Shown piece after piece: positions 1 through 9,096 of a stretch of DNA of 64,000 nt. Below the pieces are notes generated by a model that made no database searches, had not been told where the DNA came from, and worked only from the letters and a program-made list of their open reading frames with translations. This DNA is from Natrinema gelatinilyticum (GTDB lineage Archaea; Halobacteriota; Halobacteria; Halobacteriales; Natrialbaceae). Both the position numbers and the translations under genes were made by a program. Each line of letters starts with the position of its first letter. Positions within the stretch are counted from its first letter, which is position 1. The stretch lies in NCBI RefSeq assembly GCF_024266705.1, contig NZ_CP100756.1, positions 186,001 through 250,000 of the forward strand. Direction: 5' to 3'.

Positions 1-1
1 C

Positions 2-232
2 GAGGAACTCGAAACCACCGTCGTCGCCGAGATCGGTACCGAAACGTTCCAGCAGGACATTTCCGTCGACGGCAAGGCCGCCGAGAACGTGTCGTTTACC
101 GTCAACAGCGACGTTCTCGGCGAGGGCGAACACGACTGGTCCGTTACCGTCGACGAGTACGAGGAGGACGGTTCAGTGACGGTTGCGGCGAACGAGACGA
201 ATAACGGAACCGTGGGCGGTGATAGTTCGTGA
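2..232 (+). CDS. C-terminal end of a secreted or membrane-anchored beta-domain protein (partial)
   Basis: The window opens inside a gene; 76 codons remain, ending in TGA at 230-232. The translation is acidic and rich in alternating V/T/S residues (for example NVSFTVNSDVLGEGEH), as in CARDB-like or other Ig-fold extracellular domains of haloarchaea, and it ends in a Thr/Asn/Gly-rich tail. The stop overlaps the GTG start of the oxidase subunit I gene, so the two are translationally linked. A role in the oxidase operon, for example as an extracytoplasmic partner, is inferred from this linkage only. The 5' part lies outside the window. Confidence 0.6.
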   Translation, partial: EELETTVVAEIGTETFQQDISVDGKAAENVSFTVNSDVLGEGEHDWSVTVDEYEEDGSVTVAANETNNGTVGGDSS

Positions 233-1983
233 CGACGCAGTTCGCCGACAGGTACCCCGCAGAGGCGCGACTCGTTCGGGCCGCACTGCTGAACTCGTTC
301 GTCGCGTTCGGAATCGGTGCGGTCTTCGGGCTCATTCAGGCGTTGCATCGGACGGACGTCTACAGATTCATCGAGTCCCCGGAGTACTACACGGTACTGA
401 CCGGTCATGGCGTCTTCCTCGTACTGACGTTTACGATCACCTTCCTCGTCGGAATCTATCAGTGGGCAGTGACCGACAGTCTCGAGCGGGGACCCGTCGA
501 CATCCGATTTAGCTGGTTCTGGTACGGGTTGATGTCATCCGGAACGATCATCGTCGCGATAACGATTTTTGCCGGCTTCCTCGAAGAACCGCCGGAGGTG
601 TTCGGTTCGACGTTGACCGCGGACGTTCTCTACACGTTCTACGCACCGTTGCAGGCGAATCCGCTATTTTACATCGGACTTGCCGTGTACCTCATTGGCG
701 TGTGGCTCGCGGGTTTCGACTGGTTCCGCACGTGGCGGTCGTGGAAACGGGACAATCCGGGCGAACGGATCCCGCTTCCGACGTTCATGGTATTGACGAC
801 GATGCTCATGTGGTATCTCAGTTCGATCGGCGTCGTGGTTTCCGTGGTCGTGTTCATCCTGCCATGGTCACTCGGAGTAGTCGAGAGTATCAACCCGCTT
901 TTGACCCGAACGCTGTTCTGGTACTTCGGTCACATGGTCGTGTATTTCTGGCTACTGCCGGCATACCTCCTGTGGTACACCGTTCTGCCGAAGCTCTCGG
1001 GCGGTCGGTTGTTTAGTGACCCCCTCGCCAGAGTCGTGTTCATCCTGTTCGTCCTCCTCTCGACGCCGGTCGGAGTTCATCATCAGTACGTGGACCCGGG
1101 TATCGCGGAGGGGTTCAAGTTTATCGCGATGTCGAACACGATGTTTCTGCTGTTACCGAGCCTGCTGACGGCCTTTACCGTCGTCGCCAGTATGGAACAC
1201 GGGGCTCGCCAGCGCGGCGGGACTGGAACGTTCAACTGGCTGCGGGCGCTCCCGTGGCGAAACCCCTCGTTTACGGGGATGGCGCTGGCCGGGCTGATCT
1301 TCGCGTTCGGCGGGTTTACCGGCATCGTCAACGCGGGGATGAACATCAACTATCTCGTGCACAACACGCTGTGGATACCCGGACACATCCACACTCAGGT
1401 AGGAACTGCAACAGCCCTGACTCTCATGGCCGGTTCCTACTGGCTCGTTCCACAGTTGACCGGGAACCGACTCGTCGGTCGGCAAGTTGCCCTCTTCCAG
1501 GTCGTCCTCTGGTTCGTCGGTATCGTGTTCATGACGAACGCGATGTACCGATCCGGTCTCGTCGGCGTTCCACGACGGACGGCGGAACCGCAGTACAGCT
1601 TCGAATACAACGTCGGAGTCGGTTCGATGGGCGAACTCAACGCCCAGATCGTTCTCGGTGGTACGTTGCTGTTCATCTCCGCGTTTCTCTTCCTTACCCT
1701 CATGATTCTCACGGTATTCAACACCGATAGCGAACCGGTCGTCGACGGAACGATCCCGACGGCACTGTCCGGACCTGAAGACTCCCCACAGATACTCGAT
1801 AACTTGCGGCTGTGGTTCGGGATCGGTCTCGTCCTGGTCATACTCGCCTATGCCCTTCCGCTGGCCAATATCGTGGCTCAGGGAGGGCCCTTCGGACAGG
1901 ACGTTCCCCCGTTTCCCGTCTCCATCGATGTCGTCATGTATCTACAGTTCGGAGTCGAATACGTCGGAGCGTTACTCACCTGA
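229..1983 (+). CDS. cbaA: ba3-type heme-copper oxidase subunit I (CbaA-like)
   Basis: Catalytic subunit of a B-type terminal oxidase: reduces O2 to water and pumps protons across the cytoplasmic membrane. The 584-residue polytopic protein has the expected ligands: His60 (TGHG, low-spin heme), His235 with Tyr239 four residues on (GHMVVY, the CuB His-Tyr pair with B-type spacing), His284/His285 (VHHQY, CuB), and His378, His386 and His388 (VHNTLWIPGHIH, heme ligands). WFGH..VYFWLLPAY-like spacing matches the Thermus ba3 and Natronomonas Cba enzymes rather than aa3 types. The GTG start overlaps the previous stop. The next small gene overlaps its TGA, so this is an operon. Confidence 0.93.
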   Translation: MTTQFADRYPAEARLVRAALLNSFVAFGIGAVFGLIQALHRTDVYRFIESPEYYTVLTGHGVFLVLTFTITFLVGIYQWAVTDSLERGPVDIRFSWFWYGLMSSGTIIVAITIFAGFLEEPPEVFGSTLTADVLYTFYAPLQANPLFYIGLAVYLIGVWLAGFDWFRTWRSWKRDNPGERIPLPTFMVLTTMLMWYLSSIGVVVSVVVFILPWSLGVVESINPLLTRTLFWYFGHMVVYFWLLPAYLLWYTVLPKLSGGRLFSDPLARVVFILFVLLSTPVGVHHQYVDPGIAEGFKFIAMSNTMFLLLPSLLTAFTVVASMEHGARQRGGTGTFNWLRALPWRNPSFTGMALAGLIFAFGGFTGIVNAGMNINYLVHNTLWIPGHIHTQVGTATALTLMAGSYWLVPQLTGNRLVGRQVALFQVVLWFVGIVFMTNAMYRSGLVGVPRRTAEPQYSFEYNVGVGSMGELNAQIVLGGTLLFISAFLFLTLMILTVFNTDSEPVVDGTIPTALSGPEDSPQILDNLRLWFGIGLVLVILAYALPLANIVAQGGPFGQDVPPFPVSIDVVMYLQFGVEYVGALLT

Positions 1984-2174
1984 TGCGCACCACTCCCGCA
2001 AAACTGTTGATCCTCAGTGCATTCGTTCTCGTGATCCTCGTCGAGGCGCGAACGGTACTCGCGTTCTTCGGTATCGAACTAACGCCGCTCGAGACGGTTC
2101 TGATCGGGAGTGGGGTAATCGGAGCCCTCCTCATCTGGGCGGTATGGCCCATCGGCAGTGATCCATCCGATTAG
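1983..2174 (+). CDS. Small membrane subunit after CbaA (CbaC-like position)
   Basis: A 63-residue protein whose ATG overlaps the stop of the oxidase subunit I gene (TGATG). It has two hydrophobic segments (about residues 8-28 and 37-54) separated by a short polar loop, with charged ends. The Natronomonas ba3 operon is reported to have a small hydrophobic subunit gene after cbaA. Position, size and topology fit that role, but the sequence itself carries no diagnostic motif, so the CbaC assignment is by context. Confidence 0.6.
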   Translation: MRTTPAKLLILSAFVLVILVEARTVLAFFGIELTPLETVLIGSGVIGALLIWAVWPIGSDPSD

Positions 2175-2204
2175 TTTTGTATAGCGTGATAGCGTGTATG
2201 GTGG

Positions 2205-2969
2205 TCAGCGGATGGTGGATCCACTTCCTTCGGGACGACGTCTCACCCACTCGAGCCATCCGAACGCACGCTCGAGCAACCGATCCTCGCCCGCCCGCGA
2301 GAAACGGTGGCTTTCCCCCGCGAATCGTTCGAGGAGGACGTCGGTCTCGAGTCGTCGTGCAGCGTCGAAGCTATCAGCCGGATCGATGACGTCGTCGCTC
2401 CCGCCGTGAAAAATCGCCGTCGGAACCGACAGCCGACCGACCACGTCGGAAAACGGGTGGCGGTCGAGGTCGTCGAAAAAGCGATGGTCGATCCGTTCGC
2501 CCGTGTCGAATGTCGCTTCCCCTTCGCGCTCGACGGTGCCACGGTACTCGTCGAACGTTTCAGCGGTCGTCACAGGAGCACGTGTGACGACAGCCTCGAC
2601 TCGTTCGTCCATTGCAGCAGTGTGAAGGGCGACGGCCCCGCCGAAACTCGAGCCGAACAGGGCGTACGTGCCCGGATCGAAGTGGTCGACGACGTGGCGG
2701 AGATCGATCAATCTCGCCTCGAGCGTCGATTCGACGAACGCACCGTCGGATTCGCCACAACCCCTACTGTCGAATCGGACTGCATTGTAGCCGGATTCGA
2801 CCGCGCGCCGACATCGGTGTTCGTAACTACCCGACTTGTTACTGCGAAGCCCGTGGCAGAAAAACAGCCAGTCGTCGGACTCGGCCTCGTGGCAAACGGC
2901 GACCAGTTCTGGGGCCGCCGTGGTTTTCGTCGCAGCACTCCCGATCGGAACCACGTGTCGTTCGGGCAT
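2205..2969 (-). CDS. Alpha/beta hydrolase (serine hydrolase, dienelactone hydrolase/peptidase-like)
   Basis: A 254-residue cytoplasmic alpha/beta hydrolase. A complete catalytic triad can be read: nucleophile Ser108 in GSSFGG, an acid at Asp192/Asp193 in HGGSDDVID, and His221 in GESHRFS. An HG oxyanion motif lies near residue 39 (FFCHGLRSNKSGS). No signal peptide or membrane segment. It faces the oxidase genes tail to tail across about 30 bases and stands alone. The substrate cannot be told; the short cap suggests an esterase or acyl-peptidase-like enzyme. Confidence 0.85.
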   Translation of the reverse strand: MPERHVVPIGSAATKTTAAPELVAVCHEAESDDWLFFCHGLRSNKSGSYEHRCRRAVESGYNAVRFDSRGCGESDGAFVESTLEARLIDLRHVVDHFDPGTYALFGSSFGGAVALHTAAMDERVEAVVTRAPVTTAETFDEYRGTVEREGEATFDTGERIDHRFFDDLDRHPFSDVVGRLSVPTAIFHGGSDDVIDPADSFDAARRLETDVLLERFAGESHRFSRAGEDRLLERAFGWLEWVRRRPEGSGSTIR

Positions 2970-3407
2970 TCGTACTCCCTCGGATGGGGGCCGTCGTCTT
3001 GATATCCATGGTCGGACACGGTGAAGTCCGTTGGTATACGAATCCCGGTCGCCCGTTGGACGTCCGGCGTTCCCGATCCGATCAGGCCGGTTCGAGGTAT
3101 CGCGACCGGTCGAGTCCGACTCGGTCGAGAAACGAGACCGACCGTACCTCGACGAGTCGTCACGGGAGGGTCACGAACGGACGACCTGAGTCCGGCCAGT
3201 CAGAAGCGGGTTTGATACAGGGGACCATACGGAGACCCGTGCGACAGCCGACGATCCGAACGCAGTAACCGCCACAGTATGGGAGCAGTACAGAGCCGGT
3301 CGAGACGATGTGGACGAAGGGCCGTTTTTCGCACAGTCTTCCGACGAGTGCCGGCGCGTTTCAGAATCGGCGAACCGTTTATCGCTCCTCGTCGGGTTGA
3401 TTCGGCT
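2970..3407. other. Intergenic stretch, no gene recognised
   Basis: About 440 bases between the hydrolase and the small zinc protein. Open frames are all short and show arginine-rich, out-of-frame compositions typical of non-coding GC-rich DNA. No RNA gene or repeat was seen. Confidence 0.5.
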
Positions 3408-3572
3408 ATGACCCGGACGACGTATCAGTGTCCGTGTGGCGCACACATCGAGTTCAAACAGGACCTCGAGAAAGAACCGGGAACGACGACGCCGAGTTGG
3501 AAGTGCAGAGACTGTGGGACACCGGTTCCGGGGATAACGGCCGAAAAAATCCGTCATCAGAACCCGTCGTGA
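3408..3572 (+). CDS. Small zinc-ribbon protein
   Basis: A 54-residue protein starting at ATG 3408 (the upstream in-frame extension is arginine-rich and unlike coding sequence). It has two cysteine pairs, CPCG near residue 8 and CRDCG near residue 33, which should bind one zinc ion. Haloarchaea carry many such small zinc-finger proteins, some linked to biofilm or swarming control. No operon partner. The function is unknown; it could bind nucleic acid or a protein partner. Confidence 0.75.
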   Translation: MTRTTYQCPCGAHIEFKQDLEKEPGTTTPSWKCRDCGTPVPGITAEKIRHQNPS

Positions 3573-4075
3573 GCGACGGGCTCGGTCGCAGCTGCTGTTC
3601 GCGTCGCGGATCTATCTGAAATTGGCGTCCGTCGTGACGTTCGATCGGGACGAAAAAGCCGTCCGTACGCACGTCGCGGCACTCCGACTCCCGGCGGGAC
3701 GTGACTACAGCGGTCGAACGTCGCTCGAATCACGTGCTCAGTTATACGATAAACCAAATAATACGATACGGAATTCGGTGCCGCGCCCGCTCACTCTCGA
3801 GACAGCGGCGACCGGCGAACCCCTGCGTTCGTCGACTGGGTCCGGTCGATCACGGCGCGAACTGCCGAGCGGTCCATTGATCGGCCAATGTGTTTTCCGA
3901 TCTGAGACACCGAAACACGGATTTAGGTTCGCGAACCAGTAGTGACCGACGTAATGATTCGCGGCCGCTCCCTCGTGATCCGTTCCGGCCGTCCCGGCCG
4001 GCCTGACGGTGATCGGCACATGACCCAGCGATTTGCCTCGGTCGCACGGACCGTATCCAGGAGGGTGGTCCGTCC
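3573..4075. other. Intergenic stretch with a short AT-rich island
   Basis: About 500 bases without a convincing gene. Bases 3740-3775 are AT-rich in a GC-rich setting and could hold a promoter, but no gene starts at the expected distance. A GGAGG ribosome-binding sequence near 4059-4063 precedes the GTG start at 4076. Confidence 0.45.
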
Positions 4076-5200
4076 GTGACCGAAATCGCGATCGCGGATG
4101 CGGTCGACGTCTATCTCCAGCGGAAGGCCGTCGGAGATCCCGACGGCTCCGGCGCTGGAACCTACGCGTCCAACGCCGAGTCCATACTCCGACGCTGGAC
4201 CGAGTGGCTCGCGGCGGAACACGACATCGGATCGATCGCCAGCCTCGAAGTCGACCACATGCGCGCCTACGCGGTAGAACTCCACGAACGGACGGATCGC
4301 GGCGAGTACACGCCCTCTACTGCCGGCACCTACTACGCGGTCGTCCGCGCGTTTCTCTCGTGGTGCGTGCGGGGGGGTATCCGCGAGGCGAATCCCGCTG
4401 CGAGTACTCGCGCCGAGGCGGCGCTGCCGAGCGGGAATCCACGACCCGCGAGCGATACCTGGACGGCACGGCAACGCCGCGAACTCGAGCGGTACGTCCG
4501 CGACCGGACGCTCGAAAACACCTCGCAATCGACGAGCGAGCGGCGTTCCAGACTGCGAGAGTACGCGATGGTGGCCGTCCTCGCCCATTCGAGCGTCCGG
4601 GGCGCGGAACTCTTCCGCGTCCCGGACGACGACCGACGGACGGGCGCGACCTGGCAGGACATCGATTTCTACACGGGAACGATTCGCGTCCTGGGAAAAT
4701 CTCAGCGACTCGAGGACGTGCCGCTACCCGCTCGAGCGCGAACGCCGTTGCGTCGGTACCGGGTCGTTCTGGATCCGCCGTCGAACGATTGGCCGTTGTT
4801 CCCGACCGCCCATGCGCCGTCGATTGCGGGGACGGTGCGGTCGGTACTGAGCGAGCGGGGGTACGACGCGGAGACGATCGAGACCATGTTCGACGACGCG
4901 ACGGCGATGGAACTCACCCGCGACTATTCGATCGCGCCGCCGGCGATCACGACGGAAGGGGCACGGTCAGTCCTGAAGCGACTCTGCGAAGCAGCCAGGA
5001 TCGACGTCGACGGAGACCATCTGACGCCTCGCGGTGTCCGCCGAGACCAGGAGACCGTCCACTACCGGCGGGAGGCGACGGCATCGAAGCCCACGCTTCG
5101 CGCATCCGTACTCGAGCAGTCGATGGTCGTTCCGGCGGACGAACCGCCGATCGTCGACGCCGAATCCGGTTCGGAGGACGAATCGACGGAGACGAAGTGA
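4076..5200 (+). CDS. Tyrosine recombinase-like protein, probably catalytically inactive
   Basis: A 374-residue relative of XerC/D-type integrases. The N-terminal SAM-like core-binding domain covers about residues 1-110 and the catalytic-like domain 130-340. The box I arginine is present (Arg175 in SSVRGAELF), as is the beta-hairpin lysine (Lys208 in VLGKSQ). In box II the usual HxLR is read as PRGVR: the His is Arg319, the Arg (Arg322) is kept. No tyrosine occurs after Tyr330, so the nucleophile expected about 33 residues past box II is missing. GTG start with a GGAGG motif upstream. No att sites or phage genes nearby, so this looks like a retained DNA-binding relative rather than a live element. 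Confidence 0.75.
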   Translation: MTEIAIADAVDVYLQRKAVGDPDGSGAGTYASNAESILRRWTEWLAAEHDIGSIASLEVDHMRAYAVELHERTDRGEYTPSTAGTYYAVVRAFLSWCVRGGIREANPAASTRAEAALPSGNPRPASDTWTARQRRELERYVRDRTLENTSQSTSERRSRLREYAMVAVLAHSSVRGAELFRVPDDDRRTGATWQDIDFYTGTIRVLGKSQRLEDVPLPARARTPLRRYRVVLDPPSNDWPLFPTAHAPSIAGTVRSVLSERGYDAETIETMFDDATAMELTRDYSIAPPAITTEGARSVLKRLCEAARIDVDGDHLTPRGVRRDQETVHYRREATASKPTLRASVLEQSMVVPADEPPIVDAESGSEDESTETK

Positions 5201-5278
5201 GGGCGCGACCAATGGCCACCTCACCCAGAAGCGAGACGCGGATACAAAAAGCGCCACCAACTCGAAAGAACGACCAGT

Positions 5279-7105
5279 TCATGCCACGAGAAGCCACAGG
5301 ATACCGGTCAGGACGACCGTCAGCACCAGAACGGTCGTTCCGATTCCCGCCCGAAGGTGGATCGTCGACGGACGACCGCCGTCGGTTGGCTGACGTTCGT
5401 CGACGTCGATCATCCAGTTCGGGAGCCGATGTGCGGCTGCATCGGCCGCGAGAACGGGGTTGTTGCCGATCCAGTAGCAGCGTGTGACCGCGCCGACGAC
5501 GGCAGCGTCGACCGCGGCGTAGACGCCGGTGACAGCGAGCATCGTCCACCGGCTGACGTAGTAGGTTGCGGGATAGACGATCATCGCCGGGTCGCCGAGA
5601 TCGAGTTTCGAGAGGGGCTTCCGGACGACGACGAACGCGATCACGGAGACCGCCGTCAGTACACCTGCCGTTTGCAGGTGGCTCGGACTGTACGGATGGA
5701 GGTGACCGGTACTCTCGCCGCCATGATAGGTGAACTCGAGGTGGTGGATCGTCGGAATGAGGTCGGCAAGCCCCTGCCACCAGACGCCGAACAGGAGACA
5801 GGCACCGCCGAGGCCAAACATCGCGATGGTCTGACCGAGTTTCGCGTCCGCGACCTCGAGGTCGCTCTCGCCGTGGAAGAAGACGTAGTAGCCGAGTTTG
5901 AGAAACGACAGGAGGGTACCAATGGCGCCGAGGTAGAGCAGCCAGTACAGTGCCTGGAATTGGGGTTCTCCGTAGTAGTGGGGATCGGCTGCGTCGAAAA
6001 CCATCCCCTTGCTGACGTAGCCGTTGAAGCCCGGAATGGCGGTGATCGAGAGCGCGCCGAACCCGAAGCCGATCGCTGTGAGCGGCATTTCGCGCCAGAG
6101 ACCGCCGAGTTCGTAGAGGTCGTTCTCCCCGGTGCGGTAGATCACGACACCGACGGCCATGAACAGCAGGCTCTTGAAGAGGATATTGTTGAACAGGTGT
6201 CCCATGGCGCCGGCGACGGCGATTCCCGAGGTCATCCCGATCCCGGCGATGATGTAGCCGAGCTGGGCCTGGATGTGATACGACAGCAGCGCCCGCATGT
6301 CGTGCTGGAGGAGGGCGAAGGCCGCGCCGTATACGGCCATCAATCCGCCCATATAGGCGAGGAATAGCGTGCCCTCGCCTTCCGGGAACGCCCGATAGAG
6401 GACGAACGCGCTCGTCTTGGTCGTGTACACGGAGAGAAACACCGAGGCCGCGAAGTGCGGTCGCGGGTAGGTGTCGGGCAGCCAGGTGTGGAAGCCGACG
6501 AAGGCGACGTTGACGCCCATTCCGAGCACGGCCAGCAGCGCCGGCAGTCCGTCCGCGATGCCGCCGCTTTCGTAGACGAACGTGCCGACCTCGACGTAGT
6601 GGGCGGCGACCGCGAGCATCACGAGCACTCCGCCAGTTCCGTGAAAGAGCGCGTACCGGAAGCCCGCGCGGACCGCGTCCCCGCCGTAGTGCCAGATCAA
6701 TAGCGTGCTCGTCACGGCCATCAGCTCCCACATGAACAGGAGCACCAGCCAGTCGCCGGCGAACGCCGCCCCGATCGACGAGGAGACGTACACCAGCGCG
6801 AACGCCGTCATCGACCTGCTGGCCTCGCTCGAGTAGGCGTAGATGACGGTACAGATCCCGAGGAATCCGAGTCCGATCCCGATCATCTGTGAGAACGGGT
6901 CGACGTAGAACGGAACGACGTCGAACCCGAGGAAGGTACCGGTCAGGTAGCTCCCTTCGGGAATGACGAACGAGATCGCAAGCACCGTGGCGAGGCTCAG
7001 CGTCCCGATGGTAAACCCGGCGATTCTCGGCAGCACGAGCACTAACAGACCGGCGGCGAAGACCAGCAACGGCGGGTAGGCTATCGCGAGCAGGTCGGCT
7101 TCCAT
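5279..7105 (-). CDS. Antiporter-like subunit of the Mrp complex (NuoL/M/N family), third copy
   Basis: A polytopic 608-residue proton-translocating-type subunit and the last gene of the Mrp operon. The start is the ATG at 7105, which overlaps the TAA of the upstream gene (TAATG) and has a GGAGGTGA ribosome site; the open frame reaches further but that extension is the neighbour out of frame. The transmembrane helix 5 glutamate is present (Glu127 in LFMWELMA). The normally invariant helix 7 lysine is Asn199 (GVNVAFVGFHTWLPD), and the proline before the His is Gly204. It is therefore a divergent paralogue whose proton path may differ from those of the two other antiporter-like subunits. Confidence 0.88.
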   Translation of the reverse strand: MEADLLAIAYPPLLVFAAGLLVLVLPRIAGFTIGTLSLATVLAISFVIPEGSYLTGTFLGFDVVPFYVDPFSQMIGIGLGFLGICTVIYAYSSEASRSMTAFALVYVSSSIGAAFAGDWLVLLFMWELMAVTSTLLIWHYGGDAVRAGFRYALFHGTGGVLVMLAVAAHYVEVGTFVYESGGIADGLPALLAVLGMGVNVAFVGFHTWLPDTYPRPHFAASVFLSVYTTKTSAFVLYRAFPEGEGTLFLAYMGGLMAVYGAAFALLQHDMRALLSYHIQAQLGYIIAGIGMTSGIAVAGAMGHLFNNILFKSLLFMAVGVVIYRTGENDLYELGGLWREMPLTAIGFGFGALSITAIPGFNGYVSKGMVFDAADPHYYGEPQFQALYWLLYLGAIGTLLSFLKLGYYVFFHGESDLEVADAKLGQTIAMFGLGGACLLFGVWWQGLADLIPTIHHLEFTYHGGESTGHLHPYSPSHLQTAGVLTAVSVIAFVVVRKPLSKLDLGDPAMIVYPATYYVSRWTMLAVTGVYAAVDAAVVGAVTRCYWIGNNPVLAADAAAHRLPNWMIDVDERQPTDGGRPSTIHLRAGIGTTVLVLTVVLTGILWLLVA

Positions 7106-9096
7106 TACGCGGTCACCTCCGAGACGAGTTGGTCGAACGGAACGGACTCCAGTTGATCGAACGGCATCCCAAAGACCCCCTCGACGATTTCGGTCGCGAG
7201 TTCGAGGAAGACCGCGTAGTCGGGGACGACGCCGAGGACGATCGCACCCGTGGCGATGACGGCGATCGGGGCGAGCATGAGCCACGTGGATTCGGCTAGC
7301 GGCGAGGTACGCGGCCAGCCACCCACCGGCGGACCTCCAGTGAGATGGTCGTCGTGATCTCCGTGGTGATCGATCGTGCCGACGGATTCGCCGCGATGGT
7401 GGCCGGCGTCGTCGTGGTCCGACTCGTCGACAGCATCTTCGTGGGCCTCGTGGTCGCCGCGGTCACTCTGTTCGTCGTCAGTTTCCCCCGTCGCGTCGGC
7501 CGTCGTATGATCGCTCGGATACTCGTCGACGGCGTACTCGTAGTCCATCTCAGTTTCGCCCGTATCCGTGCCGTCAACGCTCGGCTCGCCGCCGTCCGTG
7601 GCCACTCCCTCGTCGGTCGACTCCTCGGCACTGTACGATTGGAGGAGGCCACCCCGCGGGAACTTGAGGAGAGGTTTCGCGTCGTGGCGGTCCTCGCTCT
7701 CGAAGAAGGCGGTGTAGACGACCGGCCAGAAGTACGCGATATTGAGGACGGCCGAGAGGAGCAACGCGCCGGCGAACAGCCAGTACTCGCCGCCCATGTA
7801 GCCGGCGCCGATCAGCATGTAGAACTTGCTGACGAACCCCGCGATCGGTGGGACGCCGGCCATACCGGCCGCACCGACGGTGAAGGCGGTCATCGTCATT
7901 GGCATTCGCTTGCCGATGCCGGCCATTTCGCTGATGTAGTCGGTGTGGGTCTCGACGTGGATCGCTCCCGCACAGAAGAACAGGGTGAGTTTCGCGAACG
8001 CATGGGCGGGAATGTGGAACAGCGCCCCCACGATGGCGTAGGGATGAAGCATCGAGAGGCCGAGCACGATGTAGGAGAGCTGAGCCGTCGTCGAGTAGGC
8101 CAGCCGCCGTTTGAGGTGATCCTTGCGCATCGCGATGATACTCGCCGCGGTCAGCGTGAACGCGGCGACGATCGCGACGGGGATATTCAGGCCGACGTGT
8201 CCGACGAACGGGACGTCGAGTGGCAAGTCGTGGATCAAACCGGGACCGTAGACGTCGAGGATCACGCGGGCGATGCCAAACGCACCGGACTTGACGACCG
8301 CTACCGCGTGAAGGAGTCCGGAGACGGGGGTCGGCGCGACCATGGCGTCGGCGAGCCAGGAGTGAAGCGGCATCAACGCGGCTTTAACGCCGAATCCGGC
8401 GATGAGCAGGAAGAAGGCGGCCTGTGCATAGACCGGCTCGGCCTGGGCGGCAGCGGCGAGGGCCTCCATGCCACCCGCCTCGAAAGCGAGCGTCGGCCCC
8501 CCAGTCACCGTGCTCGTGAGCCAGTATACCATCGCGGTTCCTGCAAGCAGGAAGACGCCGCCGCCGAAGAACGTGTACGTGAGGTACTTCCGGCCGGCGA
8601 TGCGGGCTTCGCTGTCCTCGTTGTGGGCGACCAGCGGATAGGTTACGAGCGACAGCAGTTCGTAGAAGACAAAGATCGTCACCAGATTCGCCGCGAAGGC
8701 AATTCCGACTGCACTCGAGAGGCTGGCCGCGAACGAGGCGAAGAACCGGGTCTGGGCGTGTTCGTCGAGTCCGCGCATGTACCCCGTCGCGTAGAACGAC
8801 GTGAAGATCCAGAGGAAACTCGCGAGGAGCGCGAAGAAGATCCCGAGCGGATCCGCTCGCAGGGCGAAGTCGATGCCCGCGAGGAACTCGATCCCCGTCG
8901 ACTCCGCCAGACTCCACCGGAAGACGGTCCCCGACATGACCGCGGGCAGCATGCTGACGACGATCCCGAATTTCGCGAGGGCGGCCAGCACTGACCAGCC
9001 CTCTCGCAGGTTCGGACGACGATGCGACGCGACGATCAGGACAATCGCGACCGCGGATACCAACACGGCGGCGAGCGGTCGAATGTCTGCTACCAT
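7105..9096 (-). CDS. mnhD: Antiporter-like subunit of the Mrp complex (MrpA/MrpD type) with a long His/Asp-rich loop
   Basis: A 663-residue member of the NuoL/M/N antiporter family with about 14 membrane helices. The key ion-path residues are present: Glu146 (FVFYELLSL) and Lys238 (GFGVKAALMPLHSWL), plus the histidine-rich AHAFAKL segment near 365. Between the last helices lies an unusual hydrophilic loop, about residues 486-598, dominated by Asp, Glu, His and Thr. It is probably extramembranous and may bind cations, which is inference. It overlaps both neighbours in the operon. Family members are hard to split into MrpA and MrpD; the C-terminal MrpA domains are encoded separately here. Confidence 0.88.
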   Translation of the reverse strand: MVADIRPLAAVLVSAVAIVLIVASHRRPNLREGWSVLAALAKFGIVVSMLPAVMSGTVFRWSLAESTGIEFLAGIDFALRADPLGIFFALLASFLWIFTSFYATGYMRGLDEHAQTRFFASFAASLSSAVGIAFAANLVTIFVFYELLSLVTYPLVAHNEDSEARIAGRKYLTYTFFGGGVFLLAGTAMVYWLTSTVTGGPTLAFEAGGMEALAAAAQAEPVYAQAAFFLLIAGFGVKAALMPLHSWLADAMVAPTPVSGLLHAVAVVKSGAFGIARVILDVYGPGLIHDLPLDVPFVGHVGLNIPVAIVAAFTLTAASIIAMRKDHLKRRLAYSTTAQLSYIVLGLSMLHPYAIVGALFHIPAHAFAKLTLFFCAGAIHVETHTDYISEMAGIGKRMPMTMTAFTVGAAGMAGVPPIAGFVSKFYMLIGAGYMGGEYWLFAGALLLSAVLNIAYFWPVVYTAFFESEDRHDAKPLLKFPRGGLLQSYSAEESTDEGVATDGGEPSVDGTDTGETEMDYEYAVDEYPSDHTTADATGETDDEQSDRGDHEAHEDAVDESDHDDAGHHRGESVGTIDHHGDHDDHLTGGPPVGGWPRTSPLAESTWLMLAPIAVIATGAIVLGVVPDYAVFLELATEIVEGVFGMPFDQLESVPFDQLVSEVTA

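Noticed and set aside
5279..7285. Longer N-terminus (60 extra residues) for the last Mrp gene
   Set aside because: The extension is arginine-rich and overlaps the upstream gene out of frame; the TAATG overlap and GGAGGTGA site fix the start at 7105.
7345..8994. Long plus-strand open frame of 549 codons across the antiporter subunit gene
   Set aside because: It is antisense to a clear NuoL/M/N-family gene with correct motifs and operon overlap; its Arg/Glu/Val-rich composition is the normal mirror of a GC-rich haloarchaeal gene.
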